Source: Verrucomicrobiales bacterium
Lineage (GTDB): Bacteria; Verrucomicrobiota; Verrucomicrobiia; Limisphaerales; JAYPXF01
DNA: 64,000 nt
Assembly (NCBI GenBank): GCA_002715965.1
Contig: PBAL01000087.1
Span: 1-64,000, forward strand
Direction of reading: 5' to 3'
Shown here in pieces: positions 47,801 to 52,196 of this stretch (position 1 is its first letter; every line of letters starts with the position of its first letter). The notes under the pieces are model-generated. The model saw only the letters and a list, made by a program, of their open reading frames with translations, was not told the origin of the DNA and searched no databases. Both the position numbers and the translations under genes were made by a program.

Positions 47801-48702
47801 GTGGGTCCCTGGATTTCACCTTCAATCAGGGTGCGGGCGCGAGCGGGGTGGTCAACGTGATCAAGGTCTACGGAAGCCAGGGTCCGGATGCCGGAAAGGT
47901 TCTCGTGGGCGGTGTGTTCAGCACGTACAACGGAACGCCCGTGAACAACTTGGTGCGATTGACTCAGATGGGAACAATCGATCCGACTTTCAGTATCGGA
48001 ACGGGGCCGAACAGTGCGGTGAACGAGATTGTGATCGAGCCGGACGGAGATGTTGTGATTGGCGGATTGTTTACCTCGTTCAATGGAACGCCGCGATCTC
48101 GCATCGCCCGCGTCAACTCGGCGGGCACGTTGGATCCAGCCTTTGTTCCGGTGCTGGATGACACCGTTCTCGCCATCGCTCTGGAGCCTGATGGGCGGAT
48201 GATCGTTGGAGGCGGGTTCAATTCGCTTGGTGGTACGGGTGTGCCGGCACTGCCGGGACAGAGCACGGGGCCGATCACCAATGTGAGCGGCATCTTGCGA
48301 TTCGATTCGTCCGGGGTGCTCGATCCAACCTTCCCAATCGGCACGGGGGTGAACGACCTCATCTATGATATTTTGGTTCAAGGCGATCGTCGGATTTTGA
48401 TCGTCGGTGCGTTCACCGAGGTGAACCGGGAACCGGTGTCTCGGATTGCTAGGTATACCGGCAACAGTGCGATTGCACCCGCAACCATCCTGGGCACGCC
48501 GGGAATGGATGCCTCGGGCCGGTTCATGATCCAGCTCAATGGCGAACCAGGTCGCGCGTATCGAATCGAGGCTTCCAATGACCTGGATACCTGGCTGCCG
48601 ATCGGGGAAGTGCCGACAGGTCTTGGAACAATCGTCTTTGACGATCCGAATTCTCCGGCAGCCGGCTTGAAGTTCTACCGGGCCGTTCGGGTGAACCAGT
48701 AA
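35833..48702 (+). CDS. Giant (about 4,290 aa) Calx-beta / delta-60 repeat secreted protein
   Basis: A single open frame. Possible starts are GTG 35824 (overlapping the gene 2 stop as GTGA), ATG 35833 and ATG 35881; the last gives the most compact signal peptide (SVKAKTR, then a hydrophobic stretch, cleavage after VSA). I list 35833 as a compromise. After export the protein has three Calx-beta-like domains, seven delta-60 repeats (37059-38592), four Calx-beta, seven delta-60 (40065-41130), five Calx-beta, seven delta-60 (42937-44331), eight Calx-beta, seven delta-60 (47322-48465) and a C-terminal module ending KFYRAVRVNQ. There is no P-domain or DUF11, unlike genes 1 and 2. A Gly-Gly-Thr tandem repeat and a G8 tract lie in the first delta-60 block. 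It is a paralogue of its two upstream neighbours, probably co-transcribed with gene 2, surface-exposed, and of unknown function. Confidence 0.93.
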   Translation: MMNSETVDLFMSKSHFMSVKAKTRSACIWFTVMAALLFCTGGVSAQVISFQSGTTIISESNTNLNLVVTRTPAAGVATVDFFTHPGTAIEIEDYVSTNGEVQFAVGEVFKVINIALVNDINPEVQQSFSVILTNANGATLNLPLSTNVVTIVDDDAFFNFEFPLFSVSEGATNFTVVINRTGAVDRPGSVQFLTIDGTNTNALASAFSGIDYLGTNRVVNFTNGQNQAVVLVPIIDNTIAKLNPTFSMFLTNELGGALASPSIADVTIIDNDSTNGTVQITSLPQSTNEPPGTNFNFVTIRVDRIGGNDGAISVPYGPLNSTVIPGCTFGLGTNATQGPAFDYTGGSGVLNWEAGDSTPRFITITNLPDDFVELDETVVIGLGTPTGGARVNTNITGLVTIFSDDIPPGAALTSFNPVSLVNPTPGANNSVNVSALHSSTNDPNFGSIVIGGDFTAVNGQVQNRVARILPDGALDTNFVQGTGADGVVKAIVIDEAGFIYIGGDFTSYNNVSRRGVARLNPDGSLDFTYDVGSGVDGGVTAIQLQNDNKLLVAGSFTKFNESEFSGVVRLHTNGTPDLSFDVGLGPNGAINAMLAPFTAIASSISINAQAQGGSAATNVVQLGVNQGVLNLSVDAFAISDSVNVYYDTVLIFGATNFSGVTNFSVAFGPGSNTFITIIMNEGNPNPATVWSYSGSVDSATVGAEQDVYLAGDFTSFDGVPRNRLVKLDGSGAVDFTFNPISGPDGRVWTMIQQPDEQILVGGEFRSFDGLDRSGIVRLFTSGLVDTSFNPKTGVDGAIRTIAIQPNSQIVVGGDFDFFAGVGRTNIARLHTNGVLDTSFMDPFYNRVQPGLSGPVFHLTVTADASGSGGTGGTGGTGGTGGTGGTGGGGFGGSGINAPGGSIFVAGSFAKAGSGVPPIEAVDAFNFTVVSGADMNPAVAEAGNVVLSSAEFSVDENVLGGLINIGVQRIRGHLGDLTVPWRIVDGTAIAGRDFVGTNGVISFAECSLIGSTQFFGIQILNNGVLEGNRNFQVVLDVPDSTNTVAGPALGFQCVSDVTIVDDEFPVGTIGFDRPVYSVNESVGTAFIQVSRTNGAIGTVSVDVTASAGTATAAADFQAVSRTVVFISGQSNSTVAVPIIDDSAVEFEETITLTMSNVVGGAALGLTNATLLLQDNDNGVGTLSYAVHEFRIGESSGALTVGVQRTSGSSGPVTVTARTVELPRGVDGNARAGVDYQDTSLLLTFADGQTSTNFSLPIFPDGLVEGPEKVQLQLTNVVGSANLGFLSTVNAVIEDDDFHGGVGFSDRNFYVNERQDALVTLVREDGSDDIVSVDVALTPITATTDDYGHVNYSVVFLPGELRKDITVTIVNDLLLESAEQIAVTITNFSKAGVGPITNATLTIFDDEAISGPAGSIDSSFFTQPSGFIRTMLRQPDGRVIIGGNFTNYTRLSVGRFTRLNTNGLLDPTFFNGTGANGAVHDMVLDPNGRIIFAGAFTTFNTTNRSRIAAVNSDGTLATSFNPGGGFDGDVFSMARQRNGRIVVGGAFLTFNGENQPYIARVLPNGLKDPEFNAAPALDGRVFAVAIQPDGKLLVGGEFTNANGAPVSRLIRLNTNGAPDASFAVGAGPNDSIRAIHVLPDGKILVGGSFTDYASSGRSGVVRLNADGSLDATFVGTGAEGAVLAIARQPDGNILLGGDFTAYNNTERGRVVRILPNGSIDPGMNFGLGANSFVADIVIQADEKVVLGGGFTEFDARSAAYLVRVLGGNNAGSGRAEFTAPVYVVNENQGSGVVAVRRNGGLAGTISVQYATTDGTATNGFHYSAVSGTLTFNEGENQKPVGIPLLNNPVINTDLTVNLQLTGNANNLDRRTNSVLSIRDDDARVGFASASYSVNENAAGGQASIAVTRVGATNATILVGYGTVTNGTATITNDYQPSSGILTFGPGVTTRVFTVGISNDMVGEPLETVGLVLTNLQFAEISSATVVPGITNAILTITDDEIAPGTLSFATSTLRVSEGGSTVDALITVVRTNGSSGTVTVQYSTSDGSAVGGLDYVPTSGELSFADGETVKSFTVPVLADIDQETTETVNLSLSSPTGGAQPGAFNTMRLLIQNNDILIFGNFVFSQANYAAQETDAAANLTVQRIGGNNDAVSVNFSTVSGGTAIERTPTLPSSSVAHYLPTNGVLSWANGETAPKSFAIALEDNTLVDGERTIRVALSAALGGAAIGSPGTATVTVSDDDTGPGVIGFELPLYRMTEDETNAVMNVVRTNGFTGTSTVQYSTLTGFNNNAVAKLTAGPSLPTEHYLATSGILTFGDGVTTQQVVVPVYDNVLQDGIKTFSVNVSNPTGGAELGRAQTVVRIGDDEVSAGSIDEQFFPGIGADRSINSLSLTTNGQFYIGGNFSTYDAVTRPHIARINIDGSLDTGFDAGGFRDGTNSAMIESISAFTNGINAGRVVLGGLFTTLGDFALNNLSFSTNVVMLLPSGAQDTNFNIGAGPNSRVRAVDALDNGQVLIAGEFTIIDGTNRNFVARLNANGTIDPAFAPGIGPNGTVRALAVQPDGRIMIGGEFDQVSGITNRAIARLNGDGTVDQIFSSGTLIRTGRVHSIAVQLDGKIVLGGNFVAEEIISQTNQIVIANGAGVGTATVQVNGAALTNSFIQVTDNIVVSNSVLFLNGAQITTATNINAGYTASYHHIRTNLARLTPIGQLDRDFNTITNAILRTNRVELDASGRFVTRFEYSEGPDNFVETVELQPDGKILIGGGFFHVGGVPRNRFARLNTDGTLDTSMNTSVGANFSVFALAVQADRKILVAGEFTRFDNRVYNRLVRLNGGRNVGPTVFGFSAPEFVVSEASTNAIITVRRNGLANGPAVVHYGIQPGGTGRAGVDYHPASGRLEYRSGEIFHNFNVPVINDSVIDVDRNVFLVLSNASTGAIVDAPPIANLLIREDDVELEFAASAYGVNENSTNATIVVHRLGGTVGEATVEYFTTEGTATGGSDYFDVVGTLTFADGVTNQSFSVPIIDDMLVEATEFLNLGLRSPAPVGVVFLGARSDAVLNLIENEFAPGEVSFQRTNFIVFENEGFATFTVIRSNGFTGPISVEFATTVANTSASPGLDFVPTNGVVSLADGESLKSFNVQIIDDNFVEPNEDFEVELSNPSGGATLGVTNAIMSIIGDDAFGVFEFTNSTFTVSEGATNFVTEVVRKGGTNGTVTVDFGTVPNTGTAVTNVDYQPKVQVLTYLGGETRKVVTVSLIDDALVELTNETFNIHLLNPTFGAALGFTTNAVVQITDNDVEFVFSATNFTVFEDATNGFVTIRRRGMNDLTNTVTIDLVSSNGILSREILTNITVGTITNSFTNFPFGFPVVTQAVTTNFITNISVGAIIEIPATAGTHFTASSNTVVFPPGVTFTNVAVPIIDNNLVEPDRNIHLSLQNPQPSHFVSVGTLSNAFLSIRDNDSAFGLRPFAAGGFNYTANEGDVGRDSLLIFEVERSGNNTGQVSVVVQAFAGTATEADFQFASDTVVFSDGDTVKAVTNRIIGDNLPEGAEQYTLRLVNSSPTNSTSLTSATNATVTIVDNDTEFGYTISQIITNEDAGSFQLDVFRRGVLGHNDQVSFTTIDGTVLASLLPPAIATLDYVHTNGVLIFATNETLKSLSVRLLPDSLIETKEYFTALLTNATGFAENIFIGSSSNVLVELQDNPGIVEFVRPTYVVGEQNTNGAILQVRRVGGSFGDVSVQLATADEGATAGFDYGQPSTNLTGALFATTNITNITFSWADGETGIKSFVLPIINDTATNEVNEAVRFTLVNPNGVGIGVSNSAAVFIIDNDSPSSLDFQFRSGVGFNDTVFTAVQQTNGQIILGGRFTHYLTNNSGTASVSRPYLARLDADGSLDATFNAGVGPDGPVRSVALMNDGRLVIGGTFNLVGASMRRGVARLLPNGAIDQTFVPGTGAAGSVVTVAVQPDNRVLVGGFFQMFSSQQRSGIVRLTTSGSLDFTFNQGAGASGVVNVIKVYGSQGPDAGKVLVGGVFSTYNGTPVNNLVRLTQMGTIDPTFSIGTGPNSAVNEIVIEPDGDVVIGGLFTSFNGTPRSRIARVNSAGTLDPAFVPVLDDTVLAIALEPDGRMIVGGGFNSLGGTGVPALPGQSTGPITNVSGILRFDSSGVLDPTFPIGTGVNDLIYDILVQGDRRILIVGAFTEVNREPVSRIARYTGNSAIAPATILGTPGMDASGRFMIQLNGEPGRAYRIEASNDLDTWLPIGEVPTGLGTIVFDDPNSPAAGLKFYRAVRVNQ
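37612..37950 (+). other. Inserted beta domain within a delta-60 repeat (copy 3)
   Basis: About 110 residues between 'AINAML' and 'VYLAGDF'. Signature: 'NQGVLNLSVDAF', 'SDSVNVYYDT', 'VAFGPGSNTFITIIMNEG' and 'TVWSYSGSV'. It is closest to copy 1 of gene 2, which also has 'VGANQGVINL' at the same place. Confidence 0.65.
38434..38487 (+). repeat. 9-bp tandem repeat encoding Gly-Gly-Thr (6 copies)
   Basis: Six units: GGTGGCACT three times, then GGGGGCACT three times, in frame. It encodes a flexible Gly-Gly-Thr run inside the seventh delta-60 repeat of block A and is followed by a G8 run and further Gly codons. Confidence 0.95.
38488..38495 (+). repeat. Poly-G tract (G8) inside gene 3
   Basis: Eight consecutive G directly after the 9-bp tandem repeat. 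Both are slippage-prone; a single-base change here would truncate the remaining roughly 3,400 codons. Confidence 0.9.
40065..41130 (+). repeat. Delta-60 repeat block, 7 repeats (gene 3, block B)
   Basis: Core strands: IIGGNF, IFAGAF, VVGGAF, LVGGEF, LVGGSF, LLGGDF, VLGGGF. This is the most regular block, without insertions, and a good reference for the repeat length. Confidence 0.87.
42937..44331 (+). repeat. Delta-60 repeat block, 7 repeats (gene 3, block C)
   Basis: Core strands: YIGGNF, VLGGLF, LIAGEF, MIGGEF, VLGGNF, LIGGGF, LVAGEF. The fifth repeat is interrupted after its core strand by a different insert (43699-43914). Confidence 0.85.
43699..43914 (+). other. Second type of insert in a delta-60 repeat
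   Basis: About 70 residues follow the 'VLGGNF' core strand and precede 'RTNLARL'. The insert is Asn/Thr/Val-rich ('QIVIANGAGVGTATVQV', 'VLFLNGAQI') and lacks the VYY, FGPG and NE motifs of the other inserted domain. Its position in the repeat also differs. Confidence 0.55.
47322..48465 (+). repeat. Delta-60 repeat block, 7 repeats (gene 3, block D)
   Basis: Core strands: ILGGRF, VIGGTF, LVGGFF, LVGGVF, VIGGLF, IVGGGF, LIVGAF. It is the last domain before the C-terminal module, so here a putative propeller directly abuts the protein end. Confidence 0.85.
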
Positions 48703-48715
48703 TCCCTTCCCTCCC

Positions 48716-48744
48716 TTGTTTCACGTCGCAGAGCCTGTTATAGG
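48716..48744 (+). promoter_or_regulatory. Candidate promoter for the LptF/LptG-family gene
   Basis: TTGTTT (48716-48721), 17-base spacer, TATAGG (48739-48744). Expected transcription start near 48751, giving a 5' leader of only about 10 bases. Each hexamer is a partial match to consensus. Confidence 0.4.
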
Positions 48745-48761
48745 CGTGTGACCACGATCGC

Positions 48762-49865
48762 ATGCGCATCCTTCATTGCTACATTCTGCGGCAGATCCTG
48801 ATCATTCTTCTGGTGGCGATCAGCGTTTTCGTTGGCGTGCTGCTGCTGGGCAACGCGCTCAAGGATGTGATGGCCATGCTGGTCAACCAACAGATCAGCA
48901 TCGGGGTGGTCTTCAAGATGATTGCCTACCTGATTCCGTGGGTGCTTGTCTACGCGGTCCCTCTTGGGTTCTTGGCGGCCATACTCCTTGTTTTCGGGCG
49001 GATCAGCGCCGACAACGAGCTGGTGGCGATCCGCGCGGGTGGAGTGGGTTTGTTCTCGATGGTGATGCCTGTGTTGGGGCTGGGATTGGTGCTCAGTTCG
49101 CTCCTCGCCTGGATCAACATGGACCTTTCGCCGAAGTGCCGGAGCGCTTGGAAGTCCTTGGGCAGAGAGGCAGTCGTCAATCCCGCGGATCTGCTGTTGC
49201 CGGGCAGATATATCCGGCAGTTCCCGGGCTGGACGATTTACATCGGAGGGAAGTCGGAGGGCCTCCTCGAAGACGTGCTTCTTTACAAGTATGAGGACGG
49301 AGTGTTGCGGGACCAGATCCGAGCGGAGACGGCAGATGTCGATCTGGACAAAGAAACGATGGAACTGCGTCTGGAACTCGCAAGCGTGAACTGGGACTAC
49401 CGTCTGGACGTTGGAGATACGAACGCATCTCCCGAATGGGGAACGATGCTGATGAGCGAAACGTCGCAGACCAATCGGCTGGGTGAATTGGATCAGTTGG
49501 TTGAAGAGCAGGATTTGAGCGACATGACTTTCTCCCGCTTGCGCGAGGAACTGGATGCCGTGCGGGCATCACAGGAGCAGGATTCGCCGGTGCTGTTTCA
49601 TTTGCATCGCCAGGTGGCAGCCTCCTTCTCGTGTTTCGTTTTCGTGCTGATGGGAGTGCCGCTTGGGATTCGTGCTCAGCGACGGGAGACGAGCGTGGGA
49701 TTGGCCTTGGCCCTGGTAATGGCGGTGTTCTATTTCGGGCTCCAGATGTTTGCCCAGTCGCTGGAAACAAAGGCTGCCGCCTATCCCCACTATCTCGTGT
49801 GGTTGCCAAACCTCTTGTTCGCGGCCATTGGCTGCCGATTGCTGTGGCGGGCGAATTATCGTTGA
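48762..49865 (+). CDS. LptF/LptG-family lipopolysaccharide export permease
   Basis: A 367-residue inner-membrane protein of the YjgP/YjgQ family, which forms the membrane part of the LptBFG ABC transporter that extracts lipopolysaccharide from the inner membrane. The start has the typical short basic N-terminus (MRILHCYILRQ) followed by transmembrane helices at about 12-32, 52-80 and 97-120. A periplasmic beta-rich region follows (about 125-270), then three C-terminal helices (about 290-310, 315-335, 343-362). The 'GVPLGIRAQRRETSVGLALAL' region is characteristic of the family. LptF and LptG cannot be told apart from one sequence; no partner gene lies next to it here. It suggests a diderm envelope. 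Confidence 0.88.
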   Translation: MRILHCYILRQILIILLVAISVFVGVLLLGNALKDVMAMLVNQQISIGVVFKMIAYLIPWVLVYAVPLGFLAAILLVFGRISADNELVAIRAGGVGLFSMVMPVLGLGLVLSSLLAWINMDLSPKCRSAWKSLGREAVVNPADLLLPGRYIRQFPGWTIYIGGKSEGLLEDVLLYKYEDGVLRDQIRAETADVDLDKETMELRLELASVNWDYRLDVGDTNASPEWGTMLMSETSQTNRLGELDQLVEEQDLSDMTFSRLREELDAVRASQEQDSPVLFHLHRQVAASFSCFVFVLMGVPLGIRAQRRETSVGLALALVMAVFYFGLQMFAQSLETKAAAYPHYLVWLPNLLFAAIGCRLLWRANYR

Positions 49866-49909
49866 GGTTTCTGCATTGACTCGCGGTGGCTGAGCCTTTC
49901 AATTCCGCG

Positions 49910-51481
49910 ATGCGCAATTCGTATTCTCGCTTCGTTGCTGGGCTCGCCGTGGCAATTCTGGTTTCCGGCAGCACTGTTCTCGCCGATATCAAACTCCCGA
50001 AGATCTTCGGGGACAACATGGTATTGCAGGCGGGCAAGTCCGTAAAAATCTGGGGCTGGGCCGATGAAGGCGAACTGGTCGTGGTGCAATTTCACAACCA
50101 GGTGAAAAGCACGCGGGCGCAGGGTGGCAAGTGGAGTGTGGTGCTCTCGGCCATGAAGCCAAATGCACGAGCTGCAACTTTGGCGGTGCTGGGAGAGAAG
50201 AACACGGTTGAATTGAAGAATGTCGTTGTGGGCGAGGTCTGGATCGCCTCCGGCCAGTCGAACATGCAGTGGTCGCTGACGCGCACGGAGAACTGGACCA
50301 AGGCTGCCGCTTCATCCTCCAATCCCAACCTCAGGCTCTTCTACGTTCCGCGCGTGAAGTCCGCCAAGACGCTGGACGACATCAGCGGTCAACATTTGAA
50401 CAAGGACCCGCAATGGGAGGTTTCCGGTCCTGAATCCACGCCGGAGTTCTCCGCGGTGGCCTATTACTTCGGACGCAACCTGCAGAAGGCGTTGGATGTC
50501 CCGGTTGGAATTATTCACACCTCATGGGGTGGGTCGCCTGCCGAGGTCTGGATGCGCGATGATGTCCTGAGTGCGAAGCATGCAGATTTGCTGGAGATGT
50601 ATGGAACGCGGGCGAAAAACTATGAGAAGGCATTGGCGAAGTATAAGGCGGACGCGGCCGCAGCCAAGGCAGCCGGCAAGGCGTTCAAGCGGCGCGCTCC
50701 AAGGAAGGGATGGGTGCCCAGCGAGCTTTATCATTCAATGATCCATCCGCTGCTGAATTTCTCGATCAACGGTGCCATCTGGTATCAGGGAGAATCGAAT
50801 GCCCAACGTGCACACCAGTATCGCACATTGTTCGCTGACATGATCAGCAACTGGCGCGAGGACTGGGGGCAGGGGAGCTTCCCATTTCTGGCGGTCGAGT
50901 TGGCGCCATATGACAAGCGCCGCAATCGGAGCTTGGAAGAGATTGCTCGAAAACCTGTCGACAGCGATTGGGCGGAACTTCGGGAGGCCCAGATCCTGGC
51001 CACCAAGAAACTCAAAAACGTCGGTACGGTAACAATCACCGATGCCGGTACGAAGGATGACATTCATCCGCCGATGAAGGAACCTGTTGGTGCCCGATTG
51101 GCGTTGGCCGCGCAGGGCATGGTCTATGGAAAGAAACTGACCTGGTCCGGGCCGAAGTATCGAAGCCATCGCATTTGGGGAAACAAGGTGACCATTCGCT
51201 TCGATCACGTTGGCGAGGGACTCGAATCCAAGGAAGGCGGGCTCACCGGATTTTCGATTGCGGGTGACGATCAGAAATTCGTCTGGGGCAATGCCGAGAT
51301 CAAGGGCAACACCGTCGTGGTGTCCCACCCGAACATCAAAAAACCCAAGGCAGTGCGCTTTGGCTGGGCGGATTATCCGGTGGTGAATCTCTGGAGTAAG
51401 AACGGCCTCCCGGCACATCCTTTCCGAACGGACAGTTTCCCTCTCACGACCGCACCAAAACCGGCTGGAACAGCAAAATAA
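49910..51481 (+). CDS. Sialate O-acetylesterase-like SGNH hydrolase, secreted
   Basis: About 523 residues. The ATG at 49910 is preferred to the in-frame GTG at 49886 because it gives a signal peptide (MRNSYSR, hydrophobic stretch, cleavage near VLA). The family removes O-acetyl groups from sialic acids and, in environmental bacteria, probably from acetylated polysaccharides. Seen in the sequence: the N-terminal beta region starting 'LPKIFGDNMVLQ', the nucleophile motif 'ASGQSNMQW', 'IHTSWGGSPAEVWM', the 'WYQGESNA' motif, and a late 'DDIHP' supplying the probable catalytic Asp/His. An Ala/Lys-rich coiled insert occurs around 'YKADAAAAKAAGKAF'. It lies 44 bases after the permease gene; a functional link is not evident. 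The substrate is not predictable. Confidence 0.88.
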   Translation: MRNSYSRFVAGLAVAILVSGSTVLADIKLPKIFGDNMVLQAGKSVKIWGWADEGELVVVQFHNQVKSTRAQGGKWSVVLSAMKPNARAATLAVLGEKNTVELKNVVVGEVWIASGQSNMQWSLTRTENWTKAAASSSNPNLRLFYVPRVKSAKTLDDISGQHLNKDPQWEVSGPESTPEFSAVAYYFGRNLQKALDVPVGIIHTSWGGSPAEVWMRDDVLSAKHADLLEMYGTRAKNYEKALAKYKADAAAAKAAGKAFKRRAPRKGWVPSELYHSMIHPLLNFSINGAIWYQGESNAQRAHQYRTLFADMISNWREDWGQGSFPFLAVELAPYDKRRNRSLEEIARKPVDSDWAELREAQILATKKLKNVGTVTITDAGTKDDIHPPMKEPVGARLALAAQGMVYGKKLTWSGPKYRSHRIWGNKVTIRFDHVGEGLESKEGGLTGFSIAGDDQKFVWGNAEIKGNTVVVSHPNIKKPKAVRFGWADYPVVNLWSKNGLPAHPFRTDSFPLTTAPKPAGTAK

Positions 51482-51639
51482 TCGCTGCCCTAAGTCTTTG
51501 GGTTGCTTTTGCTTACGTTTCTGACGTCCTGCCCCGGGGTAAATTGCTTTGATTCACAAGCATCCCACAGGAAATGAAAGTTGGGTTGGCGAGTTTGCTG
51601 AAAACCTGCGACTCAGCAGGCTGTGAAAAAACAAAAGCG

Positions 51640-52110
51640 CAGCCAACCCGTTCCAGGTTCACCATGCTGCGTCAGTTGTGCGATCTCATTCCTGCTCATC
51701 TGGTCACCCAGTCCGCTCTTGCTGGCAGTCAGGTGACCTTCACAGTGACAGCGACCGGGCATCCGACGCTCCGTACCGGTGGTGGAAGAATGGCGTAAAT
51801 CTCGCCGGACAGAACACGATCCTTCTCATCGTGCCCAATGCGCAGGATGCCGACGAAGGGGCCTGCTCTGTGGTTGTCACCAACCCGTTTGGTCCCGCTA
51901 CGAGCAACCCGGTAAATCTGACCGTCAACAATTCGCCGGCAATAACGAGCCAGCCGGTGCCATAAGATGTGATTCAGGGCTCGGATACCTTGCAACCCGG
52001 CTCTTGGGTGGATCTTCCCGACGGCCTGACCATCGTGAACGGCAGAATCGTGTTCACGGATACGACGGTGGTTGGCAGACCGTTTCTATCGAATCATCTA
52101 CCGGCAATAG
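51640..52110 (+). pseudogene. Remnant of a secreted Ig-like / 'FYR' C-terminal-module protein
   Basis: Three reading frames must be joined to read it. Frame A gives 'LAGSQVTFTVTATGHPT' (about 51718-51768). Frame B then gives 'YRWWKNGVNLAGQNT', 'VVVTNPFGPATSNPVNLTV' and 'ITSQPVP', is broken by a TAA at 51963, and resumes with 'GSWVDLPDGLTIVNGRIVF'. Frame C gives 'DRFYRIIYRQ' and a stop at 52108. The first two parts match the bacterial Ig-like repeat common in verrucomicrobial secreted proteins; the end matches the C-terminal module of the giant genes in this window. So there are two frameshifts and one nonsense codon, and the 5' part is missing. The 158 bases before it (51482-51639) hold no recognisable gene. 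Confidence 0.7.
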
Positions 52111-52125
52111 CCTGATAACTTGTTG

Positions 52126-52159
52126 AAAATGGCCGCATTCCTATGGATGCGGCCATTTT
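52126..52159 (+). terminator. Intrinsic terminator 16 bases after the remnant gene
   Basis: A perfect 13-bp inverted repeat, AAAATGGCCGCAT / ATGCGGCCATTTT, with an 8-base loop and a T5 tail. It can act on both strands. It fits as the terminator of the broken gene upstream. The ATG at 52143 lies in its loop. Confidence 0.8.
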
Positions 52160-52196
52160 TGTTTCCATCGGCATTTCGCTCGGTTTTACTCGCGGG

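Noticed and set aside
914-48465. Repetitive DNA considered as CRISPR or another non-coding array
   Set aside because: The repetition is at protein level with about 150-180 base spacing, diverged at the DNA level and fully in frame; there are no short identical repeats with unique spacers.
51584-51649. Inverted repeat GGGTTGGC / GCCAACCC with a loop of about 50 bases as an insertion-sequence end
   Set aside because: Only eight base pairs, no transposase remnant and no target duplication; likely chance.
52143-52196. ATG 52143 as the start of ptsI
   Set aside because: It lies in the loop of a perfect terminator hairpin and adds residues unlike other enzymes I; GTG 52197 is preferred.
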